From positions 189,158,344 through 189,222,343 of the forward strand of contig NC_080672.1 in assembly GCF_030247195.1 (NCBI RefSeq): a DNA stretch of 64,000 nucleotides, read 5' to 3'. The translations under genes and the position numbers were made by a program. The stretch is from Topomyia yanbarensis. Its lineage: Eukaryota > Arthropoda > Insecta > Diptera > Culicidae. The notes below the pieces were generated by a model, which was not told where the DNA came from, made no database searches, and saw nothing but the letters and a program-made list of their open reading frames with translations. Position 1 is the stretch's first letter. Each line of letters starts with the position of its first letter. Positions 46,938 to 59,397 of this stretch are shown piece after piece.

Positions 46938-47560
46938 TCGTCGGCAAGGTTTGAATTGCTTCAAAAAATTCTCGCCTTGTATCAACATAGTTATCTACAA
47001 ACCGTCCTTATTGGAATGAATGCAAAATGGAAAAAGAATTTAATTAGAAAGTTTCTTTTATTAACTAGTATTAAGTTTGCGCTTGTTAATTCTGTACTTT
47101 TACCAGTGAATCATAAGAAAATGTTTTTCTAATCTACAAACCCGAATGTTTTTGCAAATCCTTCCAAGAAAATCATTGAATGTGGCAACTCTGCCACTAA
47201 GCGAAAGCTACATCAAAACGAATGATGAAAATATTTTCATTAATCGCACAAAAGGATGGCCTTCCATCTGCATTGAAAAGTCAATAAATAGGAACGCCTT
47301 GATGCAAAGCAAACTCATTCGGTGTGAGCTGCGAAAGGGGAAAGATCGTATGTATGTACGCAATAAAAACAATCGCCGACAAGGTTTGAATTGTTTCAAA
47401 AGATTCTCGTCTTGTATCAACATAGTTATCTACAAACCGTCCTTATTGGGACGAATGCAATATGGAAAACGAATTAAATTAAAAAGTTTCTTTTATTAAC
47501 TAGTATTAAGTTTGCGCTTGTTAATTCTGTACTTTTACCAGTGAATCATAAGAAAATGTT
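46938..47560 (+). repeat. ~436-bp tandem family, 1.4 units
   Basis: 'atctacaaaccgtccttatt' recurs at 46993 and 47429 (436 bp apart). It carries CATTGAAAAGTCAATAAATA and GTGAGCTGCGAAAGGGG. Its reading frames are not conserved as coding between copies. Related copies are at 5566, 50440, 56110 and 59398. Confidence 0.85.
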
Positions 47561-50439
47561 TTGCGTTGCGTTGCGAAGCACGGTGCTATTCGTAGATTGA
47601 ATACTAACGATTATCATGTTGTCTATAGGTAGTTCAACTCATCTTGCGTGTGAGATAAATGATCGGGAATGAACTTTATCTCTTGTGAGTTCAGTAAACC
47701 AATAGTATGAGAATCGTCATTGCCGGCCACGACCATCTTCACCGATACTTAGGATAAGGTAGGAAATGTTGATGTAATACCTACTTAAGGAAGGCCACCG
47801 ACTCAGCGACGCTTCCATAGGTATTACGGAGTTGGACTGGAGGACAGGTACAGGTCTAGGATTCGCCACAAGCAGGCAATGCGACCACGAAATGAATGTT
47901 TTATATGGTGGGATGGTTAGTCTCCGAGTACACATATACTCGGAGCAAAATAATATTTAGTTATGTTTTTCTTGTGTTTAAACTCTAGATAACCGGCTAT
48001 CGAGAGTGATTTACTTTTCCCTAAACTACAGCAATTTGAACTCCACACAGCCGGCCGTGGGAGTATTGCTAAAACTGTGAGCTAGCCTGATATCTATAAT
48101 CGTTTGAGAATTGGGTACTGGAACCACTGGATAAGAGTATTTTTAACAATCTTAAATCAAACCACAATTTAGTCTTCCCATATATCGAGTCATAGCACCC
48201 ACGACAACAACACCCGCTGGCTGCACCTAGCTCCAACATCTTAGAAAAACTTTGCTGGACCGCCGATGGCGATCTACCTTCAGATGTCCAGTGCGTGCAC
48301 ATATATAGACACATAGTAGTATACCTGCATACATACATATGAATAGATGCATGTATACATACACATACGCAATCATTCATACGCAATTATCCTTAAAAAT
48401 ATATACACACATGTACACACACATATATACACACACATATAGCCAAACGCATTTAATAGCGAACGACAAGAAACCAATTTACAAATTTCATGTGAGCATA
48501 AACATAAGAAACCGCTCGTGTCGTGCTACTCCACTACTGACCAGAACCAATCGAGATTGTAAAAATGTCCCTGAAACAACTTGAGGACAACCTGCTGATC
48601 TGCACTGTACATTGATACATGAATGCAGATCAATATCGACGCAGTCACAGTCCCAGATTTTAGAGAGTTGCCCCAACGCCCAGCTAGGTTGATGATTCTT
48701 TAAGGATGAAGGAACAATGGTACGAAAATCGAAAACGAAAAAAGACCAGCTCCCGTCTACACCGCGCGCTAGATTACTATGAAAATCAATCAGCTTATGT
48801 AGCATATTGTTGCAGTACTGTTGATTGATTTTCACGAAGTTCCCACGCATGGTGCGAAAAAAGGGTTCCCGACTCTACCACCATACTCTATTCCCTCCTA
48901 ATCAACCCCTCTGCCTAATCCGAACAATAACCATCAAGTAAATCGAGCGATTCTCCCGATGAATAACCCACGAAGGCGATATGGACCATGATTGGTCTTA
49001 GTCTTCTAGTAGACAAAACAAAAACACCCCAAGCTTAGCATATACCACCAACCCCCCCCCCCCCCCCCCCCTCCACACACACGGTTAAGGAATATATTCC
49101 CACGCAGGCCTGGCTAAATGCTCTCGAACCTCCTTGAGGTTGGACAGAGAACGGGCAAAAATCGAAAATGAGAAAAGCATTCCTTCCCCACACCTCGTTA
49201 CAGTACTTACAGGTTACAGTACTTCAACCTTAACCAGTTTATCATTTCAGCATATTTACAACCCAGAGGATGCCTACCCACTGGGTAACGAAATCACCAA
49301 CACACTCTAATAGCGTTCACGTTCCTACGTCAGTACTCTTCCGATGGAGTGTGAGATGATCGTGAATTACACAGGCCAACAGTCAACAATCAGCTTACAA
49401 ACACGCATCAAAACCTGCACCCAACCGTCAACGTAAATGCAAAAAAACAAAACAAGATACCGCTACATACTCACTAGTGGACAGGTATAAAACGAGCAGA
49501 CAGAGTTTCCCAGTATAGAGTATATATTGGTGTGTGCGTGGAACATGTTCAGCCTGCCAAAAAGCGTGCGAAAAGACTCGATGTATAAATGCGAAGTAAA
49601 CAAGCTCAGAAAGAGCAGGAAAAATAAACACATGTACACTGTACGGCAGCTGCGCTTGGTATCAACACAAAAGCACCAGAGGATCGCTTAGAAGACCGGC
49701 CAGTACACGAAAGAAATATCGAATATAAATGACAACTAATCAATCCGATTCAAACTTAACACCAGTAAAGCGTATGCTTCAAAGAAACCAAAGTACGATT
49801 CACACGACACTTCAGCCTCCACCAACGGAATACAACGTCAACGTCACATCACGATTCCACTAGAAAAATTTGATGCATGTCCGTACGTCAAAATATTCTG
49901 TGCCGTTGCTGTTCTGTCTGAACGTCTCCTGAACCCTGCATGTAAATAATTTTAACGCACCGTTAAAATCCGGTGGCGGAAGACCAACGGATCGTGTGAA
50001 TGAGACACTACAAGCGACCCTTACATGACCACTTTTGTCAATTCGTTTGCGAGTTGACTGCGGCATAAATGGGTGTCGGGGAAAAAATTGAATGACGATT
50101 CATGCATTCATGTGGGATTGAAGTTTTGGAGGGCAATCCATCAATAGTACTGATCTTGCAAGACCAGCTTCTTGTACACATCACTACGCTACGGCATACG
50201 TCCGAATATCAAAAAACACGAATGCTTACTCAATACTACAACCCACCACCAACACAAAATGAATATATTTAAAGTAGACTCATCCATTTGGTGTTCCTCT
50301 GCATCTTCACGTAGCACAGATCTTTGGCGTTCACGTATTTGTTAGTGATTCGCTCACCAACACGAAGATTTCTTAACTAAAGTCGGAACACACACACTTT
50401 CGTAAGCTCTGCTTTTAAGAAATGTATCTTCTATTTCTG
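47561..50439. other. Unassigned 2.9 kb without a supported gene
   Basis: A run of CA/TA-rich microsatellite lies at about 48340-48445 and a 20-base poly-C at 49052-49071. The block at 47750-47880 ('cgactcagcgacgcttccat') looks like a dispersed element by its composition, but no second copy is in the window. Frames up to 120 codons exist with no domain. Confidence 0.45.
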
Positions 50440-50745
50440 AATCATAAGAAAATGTTTTTCTAATCTACAAACCCGAAAGTTTTTGCAAATCCTTCCAAGA
50501 AAATCAGTGAATGTGGCAACTCTGCCACTAAGCGAAAGCTACACCAAAACGAATGATGAAAATATTTTCATTCATCGCACAAAAGGAGGGCCTTTCATCT
50601 ACATTGAAAAGTCAATAAATAGGAACGCCTTGATGCTAAGCGTGCTCATTCGATGTGAGCTGCGAAAGGGGAATGATCATATGTGTGTATGCAGTAAAAA
50701 CAATCGTCGGCAAGGTTTGAATTGTTTCAAAAGATTCTCGATACT
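50440..50745 (+). repeat. ~436-bp family, partial copy
   Basis: It matches 47125-47405, including GAATGTGGCAACTCTGCCAC and GAGCTGCGAAAGGGGAATG, and breaks off at about 50740 after TTCAAAAGATTCTCG. Confidence 0.85.
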
Positions 50746-51405
50746 ACATCAATTTCAACTTTTAATAACACAAAATGCTGACCATTTGGAAATGTAGAAT
50801 CTTCGGCAAACTGGATCAGAATGTCAAGGGCTTTCCGGTGAAGAACAGGCTAATGCAGAATTATGCCACCGGATGGCGCTAGGGAGTATGCAAATGATCT
50901 ATGGTTAACTTATATATTGGGTCATATCTGATGATCGCATACACTTAGTAGGGTGGACGCTTCGATAAAGTAAATCATAAGATTCAGGGCTTTCCGACGG
51001 AGCATATTTTAATTTAGAATTTTTCCACTGGGTGGCGTTTCGTTATTGCTACGGATATGACCCTTTTAGGAAGACTTCGCGCCTTCCGGTGTTTAAGGTT
51101 GCGTAACATAACCTAATGAAAACAGAATAGGACATTTTTATATGCCTTAGCGTCACAGGGGAAGAATTTCAAATAAAGCTGTTCTCCGTTGGAAAGCCCT
51201 TGATTTTATATGGTCTACTTTGGCGAAGACTTTATTCAAATGCTAGGGTGATAATTGCGAATTAAGAATTTTTCACAGTTTAACACTCTTTCGTCATTAT
51301 CAACAGCTCGAGATGATATGTGCTTGAGCACGGAATTACTTATTTTAAGAAATAATAATGTCGGAAATTCCCTGTTATTTGAGGAAGCCACGCAAAAGTT
51401 TTTTT
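50746..51405. other. Unassigned, with an internal duplicated block
   Basis: 'gggctttccg(g/a)...gg(a/g)tggcg' blocks at about 50828-50878 and 50986-51036 are diverged copies 158 bp apart. A third similar GGAAAGCCCTTGATT word, inverted, lies at about 51212. No gene is seen. Confidence 0.4.
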
Positions 51406-52405
51406 GCCTTTCTCATATAGAAAGGTTATGCAATCACTCTGAAAAACGTCAACCTAATCCCAACCCGGAGGGCCGAGTGTCATATCCCATTCGATTCAGT
51501 TCGTCGAGATCGGAAAAAGTCTGTATGTGTGTGTATGTATGTATGTGTGTGTATGTGTGTGTATATGTGTGTGTATGTATGTGCGTATGTGTCAAATAAT
51601 GTCACTCATTTTTCTCAGAGATGGCTGGACCGATTTGCTCAAACTTAGTCTCAAATGAAAGCTGCAACCTTCCCATCGGCTGCTATTGAATTTTGGATCG
51701 ATCGGAATTCTGGTTCCGGAATTACGGGTTTAAGAGTGCGGCCACACAGAAATTTCTCATATAAACTATAGGAAAAATTAAAAATAGAATTTTTATTTTT
51801 GATGCTAAATGTGTTCAAGGTGCATGAAACGTCGCGATTTGATGAAAACTCGAAAAAAATTTGACGACGATTCACTTTTTTGGATTTTGGCACATTTTTG
51901 CCTTTCTCATATAGAAAGGTTATGCAATTACTCTGAAAAACGTCAACCTAATCCCGGCCCGGAGGGCCGAGTGTCATATCCCATTCGATTCAGTTCGTCG
52001 AGATCGGAAAAAGTGTGTATGTGTGTGTATGTATGTATGTGTGTATGTGTGTGTGTATGTGTGTGTGTGTATGTGTGTGTATGTATGTGCGTATGTGTCA
52101 AATAATGTCACTCATTTTTCTCAGGGATGGCTTGACCGATTTGCCCAAACTTAGTCTCAAATGAAAGGTGCAACCTTCCCATCGGCTCCTATTGAATTTT
52201 GGATCGATCGGAATTCTGGTTCCGGAATTACGGGTTTCAGAGTGCGGCCACACAGAAATTTCTCACATAAACTATAGGAAAAATTAAAAATAGAATTTTT
52301 ATTTTTGATGCTAAATGTGTTCAAGGTGCATGAAACGTCGAGATTTGATGCAAACTCGAAAAAAAATTGACGACGATTCACTTTTTTGGATTTTGGCACA
52401 TTTTT
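51406..52405 (-). repeat. Type I satellite units, two tandem copies
   Basis: Units start GCCTTTCTCATATAGAAAGG at 51406 and 51901 (period 495), with (TG)n tracts at 51523-51590 and 52017-52098. The right end stops at 52405, where a third unit would begin, and the L1-like LINE starts. Confidence 0.85.
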
Positions 52406-52511
52406 GCATGCACGGGCTATTTTAGTGACCGAGTTTTCCCCGATTAAAGGTTGGTTGGGCAGCGCCGGCCCTACACAAATTTACATTCGGGTCGTCGCGC
52501 ACAGTGCCGCA

Positions 52512-52949
52512 ATGAGACGGCGTGAAAACACGTTTCGCATAGACTATGCGCATCTACCGCGGAAACCATCTTACGAAGAGCTCCACAGCTTCGTAAACAC
52601 GATTCTCGGATGGCAGAAGGAACATGTTGTCCGTATTCAACCAAGCAGAAGCTTAGGATGCGCCTTCGTTAAGGTCAATGAACTATCGGTAGCACAAACC
52701 ATCGTACAAGAACACGACAACAAACATGAAACCGAGATCGATGGCAAGACGTACAAACTGAGGATAACGATGGAGGACGGGGCAGTGGAAGTGAAACTGT
52801 TCGATCTTTCCGAAGACGTTACCGACGAGACAATCGTCGAGTTTCTGCAAGCGTACGGTGACGTACTTTCGCTTCACGAGATCATGTGGGATGAGAAGTA
52901 CGCTTTTGGTGGTATTCCGACTGGAGTTCGGGTAGCCAAAACAACATGA
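52512..52949 (+). pseudogene. L1-like LINE ORF1, N-terminal part
   Basis: The start ATG at 52512 follows about 105 bp of leader. The product has an RRM-like fold region, then YKLRITMEDGAVEVKLFDL and FGGIPTGVRVAK, where it stops abruptly. The matching region of the intact ORF1 at 20485-21504 (VEVRVHDLA, FPGIPNGVRVVRM) goes on for about 180 more residues, including the zinc knuckle, so the C-terminal half is deleted. Confidence 0.7.
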
Positions 52950-55106
52950 GCCCCGCACTCAAAACGACCATCCAGCAAACGAATCTGCATGACGTATGGG
53001 TAAAGCTAAGCCCGCAAATAGCTGGTCACACATACATAACCCACAACTCAATGTCGAAATTTTACCGCATCTACGTCAGCTCGAGCCTCTGTGACCAGCT
53101 GAGAAACACACACACCCACGTCTGTTCTTTCACAAACCATAAGGCCGTCACGGCCAGAATTTGCCTTCCTCACCTCGGCAGAGAACCGGGACGAGGTTCC
53201 TGGTCCCTTCGCCCACATCCTTTGACTGCAGAAAACGTTGATGAATTTCGAATCCGATGGCAGTTTTGGACTCGACAACGTCGAAATTTCCATTCATGGA
53301 TGGATTGGTGGCTGGTATACGCGAAACCAAAAATTAAATCCTTTTTCCGATGGATGTCGAAATTAGCGCACGACGATTTTCACCGCGAACAGCAGAGGCT
53401 CTAAGGGCCGAAATATTATCACATCAGCGAAAATTCACGCACATGTTTGCGCGTAGCAACGAAACGTACATCGCCGGAGAACCGTTGTCAACATTCCAGC
53501 TAGGGGAGAGAAGAAGGAAACGAACGACAATCACGCAACTACGAAACGAGAGAGGCGAAATTCTCGGGAGCTCAGAGGACATTGAACAACACATGTTTGG
53601 CTATTACAAGGAGTTGTAAGCGAGAGGGGCAACGAACGAAGCAAGGGATCACGATTTTGAGTGTAACAGAGTTGTATCCGATAATGATGCAACGAACGAC
53701 AATGCTATGAGCGAGCTTACGACTGCCGAAATACTCTCGGAAATTAAAACGAGCGCCCCGAGAAAATCACCAGGTTCGGACGGCCTTCCAAGGGAGTTTT
53801 ATTTGCGAACCTTCGACGTCATCCATCGAGAACCTAATCTCATCTTGAACGAGGCCATGTCGTCCAACGTCCCCGCCGGCTTCGTTGAAAGCATCATAGT
53901 TTTGGTAAAAAAGAAAAACACCGACTGTACCGCTCGCTCATACAGACCAATTTCACTAATCAACTACGATTATAAAATTCTGTCTCGTATCCTCAAATCA
54001 AGACTAGAGAAGGTCGTGAGTGCCCATCGCATTCTGGGAAATATACAGAAAAGCTCTAACTCCGATAACAACATCTTCCAAGCCACGCTCTCCCTTAAGG
54101 ACCGGATCGCCCAGCTGATCGCACGTAAACAGAGAGCAAAGCTCATCTTGTTCGACCTGGACCACGCGTTCGATCGTGTGAACCGAAGTTTTCTTTTCGA
54201 CAACATGTGCTCGCTCGGTATCAACCACAGGTTAGTAATGTTACTCTCTCGTTTTGCCGAAATGACGTCGTGCCGTCTACTCGTCAACGGCCATCTGTCG
54301 ACTCCTTTCCCCATCCAACGATCGGTGCCCCAAGGAAATCCGTTATCTTCCATCTACTTCTCACTGTATCTAGTGCCACTTTTGAAACAACTCGAGAATG
54401 TGTGCGGCAACGTTATCGTTTCTCTCTTGTCTCCGGCGCCAAACTCAATTTGGCAAAAACAACGTCCATTGATGTAGGGTACATTGATGGAAACCATATG
54501 GATGTACCGTGGCTACAGACAGTAAATACGGTGAAAATTCACGGCGTAGTGTTTGCTAATTCAATCCGTTTGATGGTGAAGTTGAATTGGGATGCTGTGG
54601 TGGGAAAATTTTCTCAACTTCTGTGGATGCATTCAATGCGATCATTGACATTACTGCAGAAAGTTACACTGCTGAACACGTTTGCCACATCCAGAATGTG
54701 GTACCTTGCTTCCATTCTACCGCGTCTAGCGTCCAAACTGACTGCATATATGGGAAGTTTCTTGTGGCATGGACTACCAGCTCGCGTGCCAATTCATCAA
54801 CCAGCACGGGATCGAGAGCAAGGTGGCCTGAAGCTCCATCTGCCAGTTTTCAAATGCAAATCGCTGCTAATAAACCGTCATCTCAAAGAGATTAACTCCA
54901 TTCCTTTCTACAAATCCTACATCCTACAAAATAACCCGGCAATCCTCCCACCAGCCGACTGCCCCTGTCTGAAACTTATTCGACAACAACTCCCCCAAAT
55001 ACCTCCTCAACTTCAACAAAATCCTTCCGCCGATCTCATACACCGCTTCTACACGGAAGGCACCGAAGAGCCCAGAGTAGAACGAGAAAATCCAAATTCG
55101 AACTAG
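52950..55106 (+). pseudogene. L1-like LINE ORF2: endonuclease end and RT without YADD
   Basis: 52950-53400 gives a C-terminal APE endonuclease region (FTNHKAVTARI) and linker. 53420-53619 continues the linker after a frameshift. 53707-54410 carries PRKSPGSDGLPREFY, IIVLVKKKN, YRPISLINYDYKILSRIL, LILFDLDHAFDRV (motif A) and VPQGNPLSSIYFSLYLVPLL (motif B). Then the frame jumps, at about 54410-54420, directly to FSLVSGAKLNLAKT, the block that normally follows YADD. Motif C is therefore deleted. The thumb and C-terminal region run on to 55106. Confidence 0.8.
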
Positions 55107-55208
55107 CGACAAATCTGGTCTAACATACACCGAACGCGAGAACTTTCATCCAGCAAGAGAATCTCACTTTTCCTTTTAGTTAACGGCAAAATAGAACACA
55201 GGCGATTA

Positions 55209-55523
55209 ATGTACGTAATCCGTCGCGCGGACGGAGAGCAGTGTTTACACTGCAATACTACGATTGAAACGCTCCAGCACAAGTTCAGCGAATGTACTCG
55301 AGTAACAGATGCGTGGACAGTGCTGCAACGAAAGGCTGTGATAGTTCTGCGCGGATGGAGACTACTGCAGTTCTCAGATCTGGTACGACCCACACTTGAT
55401 GGAATGTCAAGAAATACTAAAACGTATTTGCTAAAACTTTTTGTAAATTATGTAAATTTTATAGACAGATGTAGTGTAGTTGATATAAATGAACTAAAAT
55501 TTTATTTAGAAAATGATCTGTAA
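55209..55523 (+). pseudogene. L1-like LINE ORF2 C-terminal zinc motif region
   Basis: CLHCNTTIETLQHKFSEC is a C-x2-C-x8-H-x4-C motif followed by W..LQ. A helical tail leads to the stop at 55523. It is separated from the RT part by stops and a frameshift between 55106 and 55209. Confidence 0.75.
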
Positions 55524-55555
55524 ATAATAAACTTTAGTCAACAATAAAAACAGTT

Positions 55556-56109
55556 ACAAAAATAAATGATCATATTCTTAAAATTCTGCTTGTATCTCTT
55601 TCAAATGGCTAAATTTTACGCATTAAGTTCGATTCAGCGAAATTTTCCTGGGGATCGCGTTCGTTAGTATATTCAACAAAACAATTTTATTACCGAGTTC
55701 TCCGCATTGAATACAGGTCAATAATTTCATATAATGATTTCAACAAGCAGTCAATGTAAATGTATGACAGGTGGGAGTGTTCTGAAGTGTTTTAGTGGAG
55801 GTAACAACATAAAATCGTGTATTGGACATTTTACAATGATTCTCCTTAGCCCTGCAAAACCACTGTGTTGGCAGCAGAGGATTAAGTTGTTTGGAAGAGA
55901 TGACAGTTAATATATGATAACTAAAAATATAAAATTGTTCTATAAATTGCAAAGTTATTGCCGCGTTGACCTGAAAATTTGTCATTTCATTCATATAGGA
56001 ACAATCATAGAAATTATGTCAATTTATGCTTTGCAAGATTTGAAAGAACTTCGAAGTGTAGTCACGACACCTCTGTTATGTCATATACATTACCAACCCA
56101 TCTTTTTCC
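55556..56109. other. Unassigned spacer
   Basis: AT-rich DNA without repeats seen elsewhere in the window and without a supported gene. Confidence 0.4.
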
Positions 56110-56633
56110 ATTTTTCATTCGTTCTAATAAGGACGATTTGTAGATAACTATGTGGATACAATACGAGAATCTTTTGAAACAATTCAAACCTTGTCGACGA
56201 TTGTTTTTACTGCGTACATACATACGATCTTTCCCTTTCGCACCTCACACCGAATGAGTATGCTTTGCATCAAGGCGTTCCTATTTATTGACTTTTCAAT
56301 GCAGATGGAAGGCCATCCTTTTGTGCGATGAATGAAAATATTTTCATCATTCGTTTTGGTGTAGCTTTCGCTTAGTGGCAGACTTGCCACATTCAATGAT
56401 TTTCTTGGAAGGATTTGCAAAAACTTTCGGGTTTGTAGATTTGAAAAACATTTTCTTATGATTCACTGGTAAAAGTACAGAATTAACAAGCGCAAACTTA
56501 ATACTAGTTAATAAAAGAAACTTTCTAATTAAATTCTTTTTCCATTTTGCATTCATCCCAATAAGGACGGTTTGTAGATAACTATGTTGATACAAGACAA
56601 GAATCTTTTGAAACAATTCAAACCTTGCCGACG
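56110..56633 (-). repeat. ~436-bp tandem family, 1.2 units, inverted
   Basis: The reverse complement of the 46938-47560 block; 'aataaggacg(a/g)tttgtagata' lies at 56126 and 56564 (438 bp apart). Confidence 0.85.
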
Positions 56634-57124
56634 ATTTTTGCCTTTGCCGGTTTGCCTTATAAAGAAAGGCTATGCAATCACTGTAAAAATCGACTTTTTA
56701 ACCGAGGCCCGGAGGGCCGAGTGTCATACACCATTCGATTCAGTTCGTCGAGATCGACAAATGTCTGTATGTATGTATGTGTGTGTATGTGTATGTGTGT
56801 GTGTCATTTAAACTCACATAATTTTCTCAGAGATGGCCAAACCGAATTTTGCAAACTTAGCTTCATCTGAAAGGTATATCTATTGAATTTTTAATTGATC
56901 CGACTTCCGGTTGCGGAGTTACGGGTTGAAGAGTGCGGTCACACAGCAAATTCCCATATAAACTGGTACCACCATGATGTTCAAATGATGTAAAACATAT
57001 TAAAATTGATGTAACATTACTCTAGTTTGCGGGTCTGGATCACTAATGATCAATCAAAGCAGCTTTGACCACATTGGCCACCTATGACGGTTCATGACGC
57101 CCCCGGGGAACCCGCCAAGTTCCT
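56634..57124 (-). repeat. Type III satellite-like element, inverted
   Basis: It contains the GGCCCGGAGGGCC palindrome, a (TG)n tract at 56764-56812 and the family subunits; the inverse of 46478-46937. It continues beyond the Transib-like insertion at 58991-59395 with further subunit-like DNA ('accgatttttacaaacttga'). Confidence 0.8.
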
Positions 57125-57129
57125 AAGCT

Positions 57130-58985
57130 CACGGTGTATTTATTAGAACAATTTTATGCAAAAAAATTCAGCATCTCTGAAACTTCGGAATATGAAAGAA
57201 TGGGCTTCCCCTTTCATTTGAAACTAAGATCAAAATAATCCGTCGGGGGGTCCAGAGCAATTTTTTTTTTGAAGTTTTTTTCGTAACAATATAAGTTTTA
57301 CTATTGGAGATAGTTCATATTTCTGTCCCTAGATGGTTCTTTATACATTCGAACAACACTAAAAGTGAGAATTGTATAGAAAATTTAATTGTCCACAAGT
57401 TTGTTGACCACTAAAAATTGATCTGAAATCATCCGGAAAAGTTGTTTAAGATTTTAACAAAGTTATATCTAAGATAGTTTCACACGAGGCCTAGTGATTT
57501 GGAAATATGTTTTCTCGCACTTATTATATTACAAAAAAAAAAAAAAATTGGGTTTAGTGGCATAAAAATATTAGACGGGATTCATTACGTTGACAATTCT
57601 AATTGAACTTCTGAAAATTAGGATGTTTGACAGATTCAGAAAACTAGTTGTGCTTTTGGTTTGTAATCTTTCCCGATAGGTTCGAAGGGACTACCATTCA
57701 TCGGAAGGTATTGCTTGCTTACAAGGGTTTGTTTACATTTATGTTCTGTTACACGGGTGTTTTAGAAAGGACCATACATCGTATAATTTAGGTTATGATC
57801 GCTTAAGTCAGCTATTATAATTTCGTTCAAGACGAAATGTTGGGACACACCGTTTCTAGTTTAACGCAAACCACAGCAGTAACTGTCCAAATTAGTGGCT
57901 AGTGTGAAATTTTCTCCGCAAAGCATATTGTGGCAGTTGGATTTTACGGCCATTTCCTATCAATTATGCGATATATCGTTACTAAATTGATCCTAGATTA
58001 TGCGATATGTATTACTTTTGAAAACAAAATATGATTTGAGAATAACAATAACCTTATATACTTAAAAGTCCTAGAATATATCCCAAAAAAATTATCTTGA
58101 TCCAAAAACTCAAAGTTTTTTGTTCACTGTTTGTCACATTGAGTTAATTTTGAAAACGGATAATCAGCGTTTTGAACCAAGCGTTGCAATGAAATCTGCG
58201 AAATATTGCAATGGTGCGTTAAAAGTTTCATTGAGTTTGTTCAAATATAAAGGTTGAAGTTCAGGACAAGTCAATTTTATACGAAGATGCTAACAGAGTA
58301 GGAGATTCATGTAAGAATAGTTATCAGTCATCCCTGAGAACAATCGAAAAAATGAAAAAGATGGCATACATAATTTAAAAGGCTGTTTCTGCGGGAGGAA
58401 TCACTTACCATCATGAAAAAGAATATTAATATCATACTAGTTTGGTCAAAACTTATCTAAAACTTCTCATCCCAAAAATATGAATGGTGCCCTGTATCAG
58501 GGAATTATAATTTTCAGCTAAAAGATGACTTTCCAAGCTCTCAAATTCCGCTGAATTCACTATTGAACTAAACACAACTATTTGGCAAATAAAAAAAGTG
58601 CTTGTGAATTAACAAACCACTAGGTCTTCTGTGAAACTAACTTAGACTTAGAATTCGTTAAAATATTAAACTACTTTTCGGGATAATTTCAAATCAGTTT
58701 TTAGTTGGTAACAAAGTTGTAGACAATTAAATAATCTATCAGATTCTCACTTTTAGTGTTATTCGAATGCCTAAAACACCATCTGGGGGTAGAAATATGA
58801 ACTAGTTCCATTGTAAAATCTATGCTTTCACGAAAAAAAACTTCAAAAAAAAAGTTGCTCTAGACCCCCCGACGGATTATTTTGATTTTGGTTTCAAATG
58901 AAAGGGGAAAGCCCATTCTTTCATATCCTGAAGTTTCAGAGATGCTGAATTTTTTTGCATAAAGTTGTTAAAAAAAGACACCGTG
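57130..58985. mobile_element. Long-TIR element with Transib-like CACGGTG ends and 5-bp TSD
   Basis: It begins CACGGTGT and ends ACACCGTG, with AAGCT directly outside both ends (57125-57129, 58986-58990). The inverted repeats extend about 370 bp with high similarity, including AAAAAAATTCAGCATCTCTG and AATAATCCGTCGGGGGGTC. Ends of the form CAC..TG with 5-bp duplications are the signature of Transib, the relative of RAG1. The ~1-kb interior has no transposase frame. Long inverted repeats are atypical for Transib, so the family call is tentative. Confidence 0.7.
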
Positions 58986-58990
58986 AAGCT

Positions 58991-59397
58991 AATATCACAC
59001 CCATTCCACAACGAATTCTCTACCGATTTTTACAAACTTGATTTCAAATGAAAGAAACAGTAATGCCATTGACTGCTGCTGAATTTCATTCGGTTCTGAC
59101 TCTTGCTTCCTTGGGTGTTAGTAAGGATACACTGGAATTTCCCATATAAATCGGTACAATCGTAATACCTCAGAGGCTAAAAACTATTGAAATGGTCGCC
59201 AAATTACTTCTAATCGCAGATCTAGATCACTGATGCCCAATCAAACATTCTTTGAATATATTGTCCACTATCGACGATTCCGGAAGTCCGGAATTCCGGG
59301 AATATTCCACAATTAAAGTCACATCGGTTCATCGGTGATGACTGAACCGATTTTCTCAAACCAAGTCTCAAATGGAAGGCAAAATATGCAGTTGAGT
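58991..59397 (-). repeat. Continuation of satellite-like DNA
   Basis: Subunit-like blocks 'gaaccgattttctcaaaccaagtctcaaatgg' and 'gacgattccggaagtccgga' show it belongs to the same superfamily, but it is strongly diverged. No gene is seen. Confidence 0.6.

Larger units (their letters stand above)
52406..55555 (+). mobile_element. L1-like (Tx1/L1 group) LINE, decayed
   Basis: Plus-strand order: truncated ORF1, C-terminal endonuclease, RT in shifted frames, C-terminal zinc motif, short 3' UTR ending in AATAAA-rich DNA (55525-55565). Large internal deletions remove the ORF1 zinc knuckle, the endonuclease N-terminus and the RT YADD block. The RT phrase RPISLINYDYKILSRIL is typical of the L1/Tx1 group. 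Confidence 0.8.

Noticed and set aside
49052..49071. Poly-C tract of 20 bases as a functional signal
   Set aside because: A simple homopolymer in unassigned DNA, of doubtful exact length.
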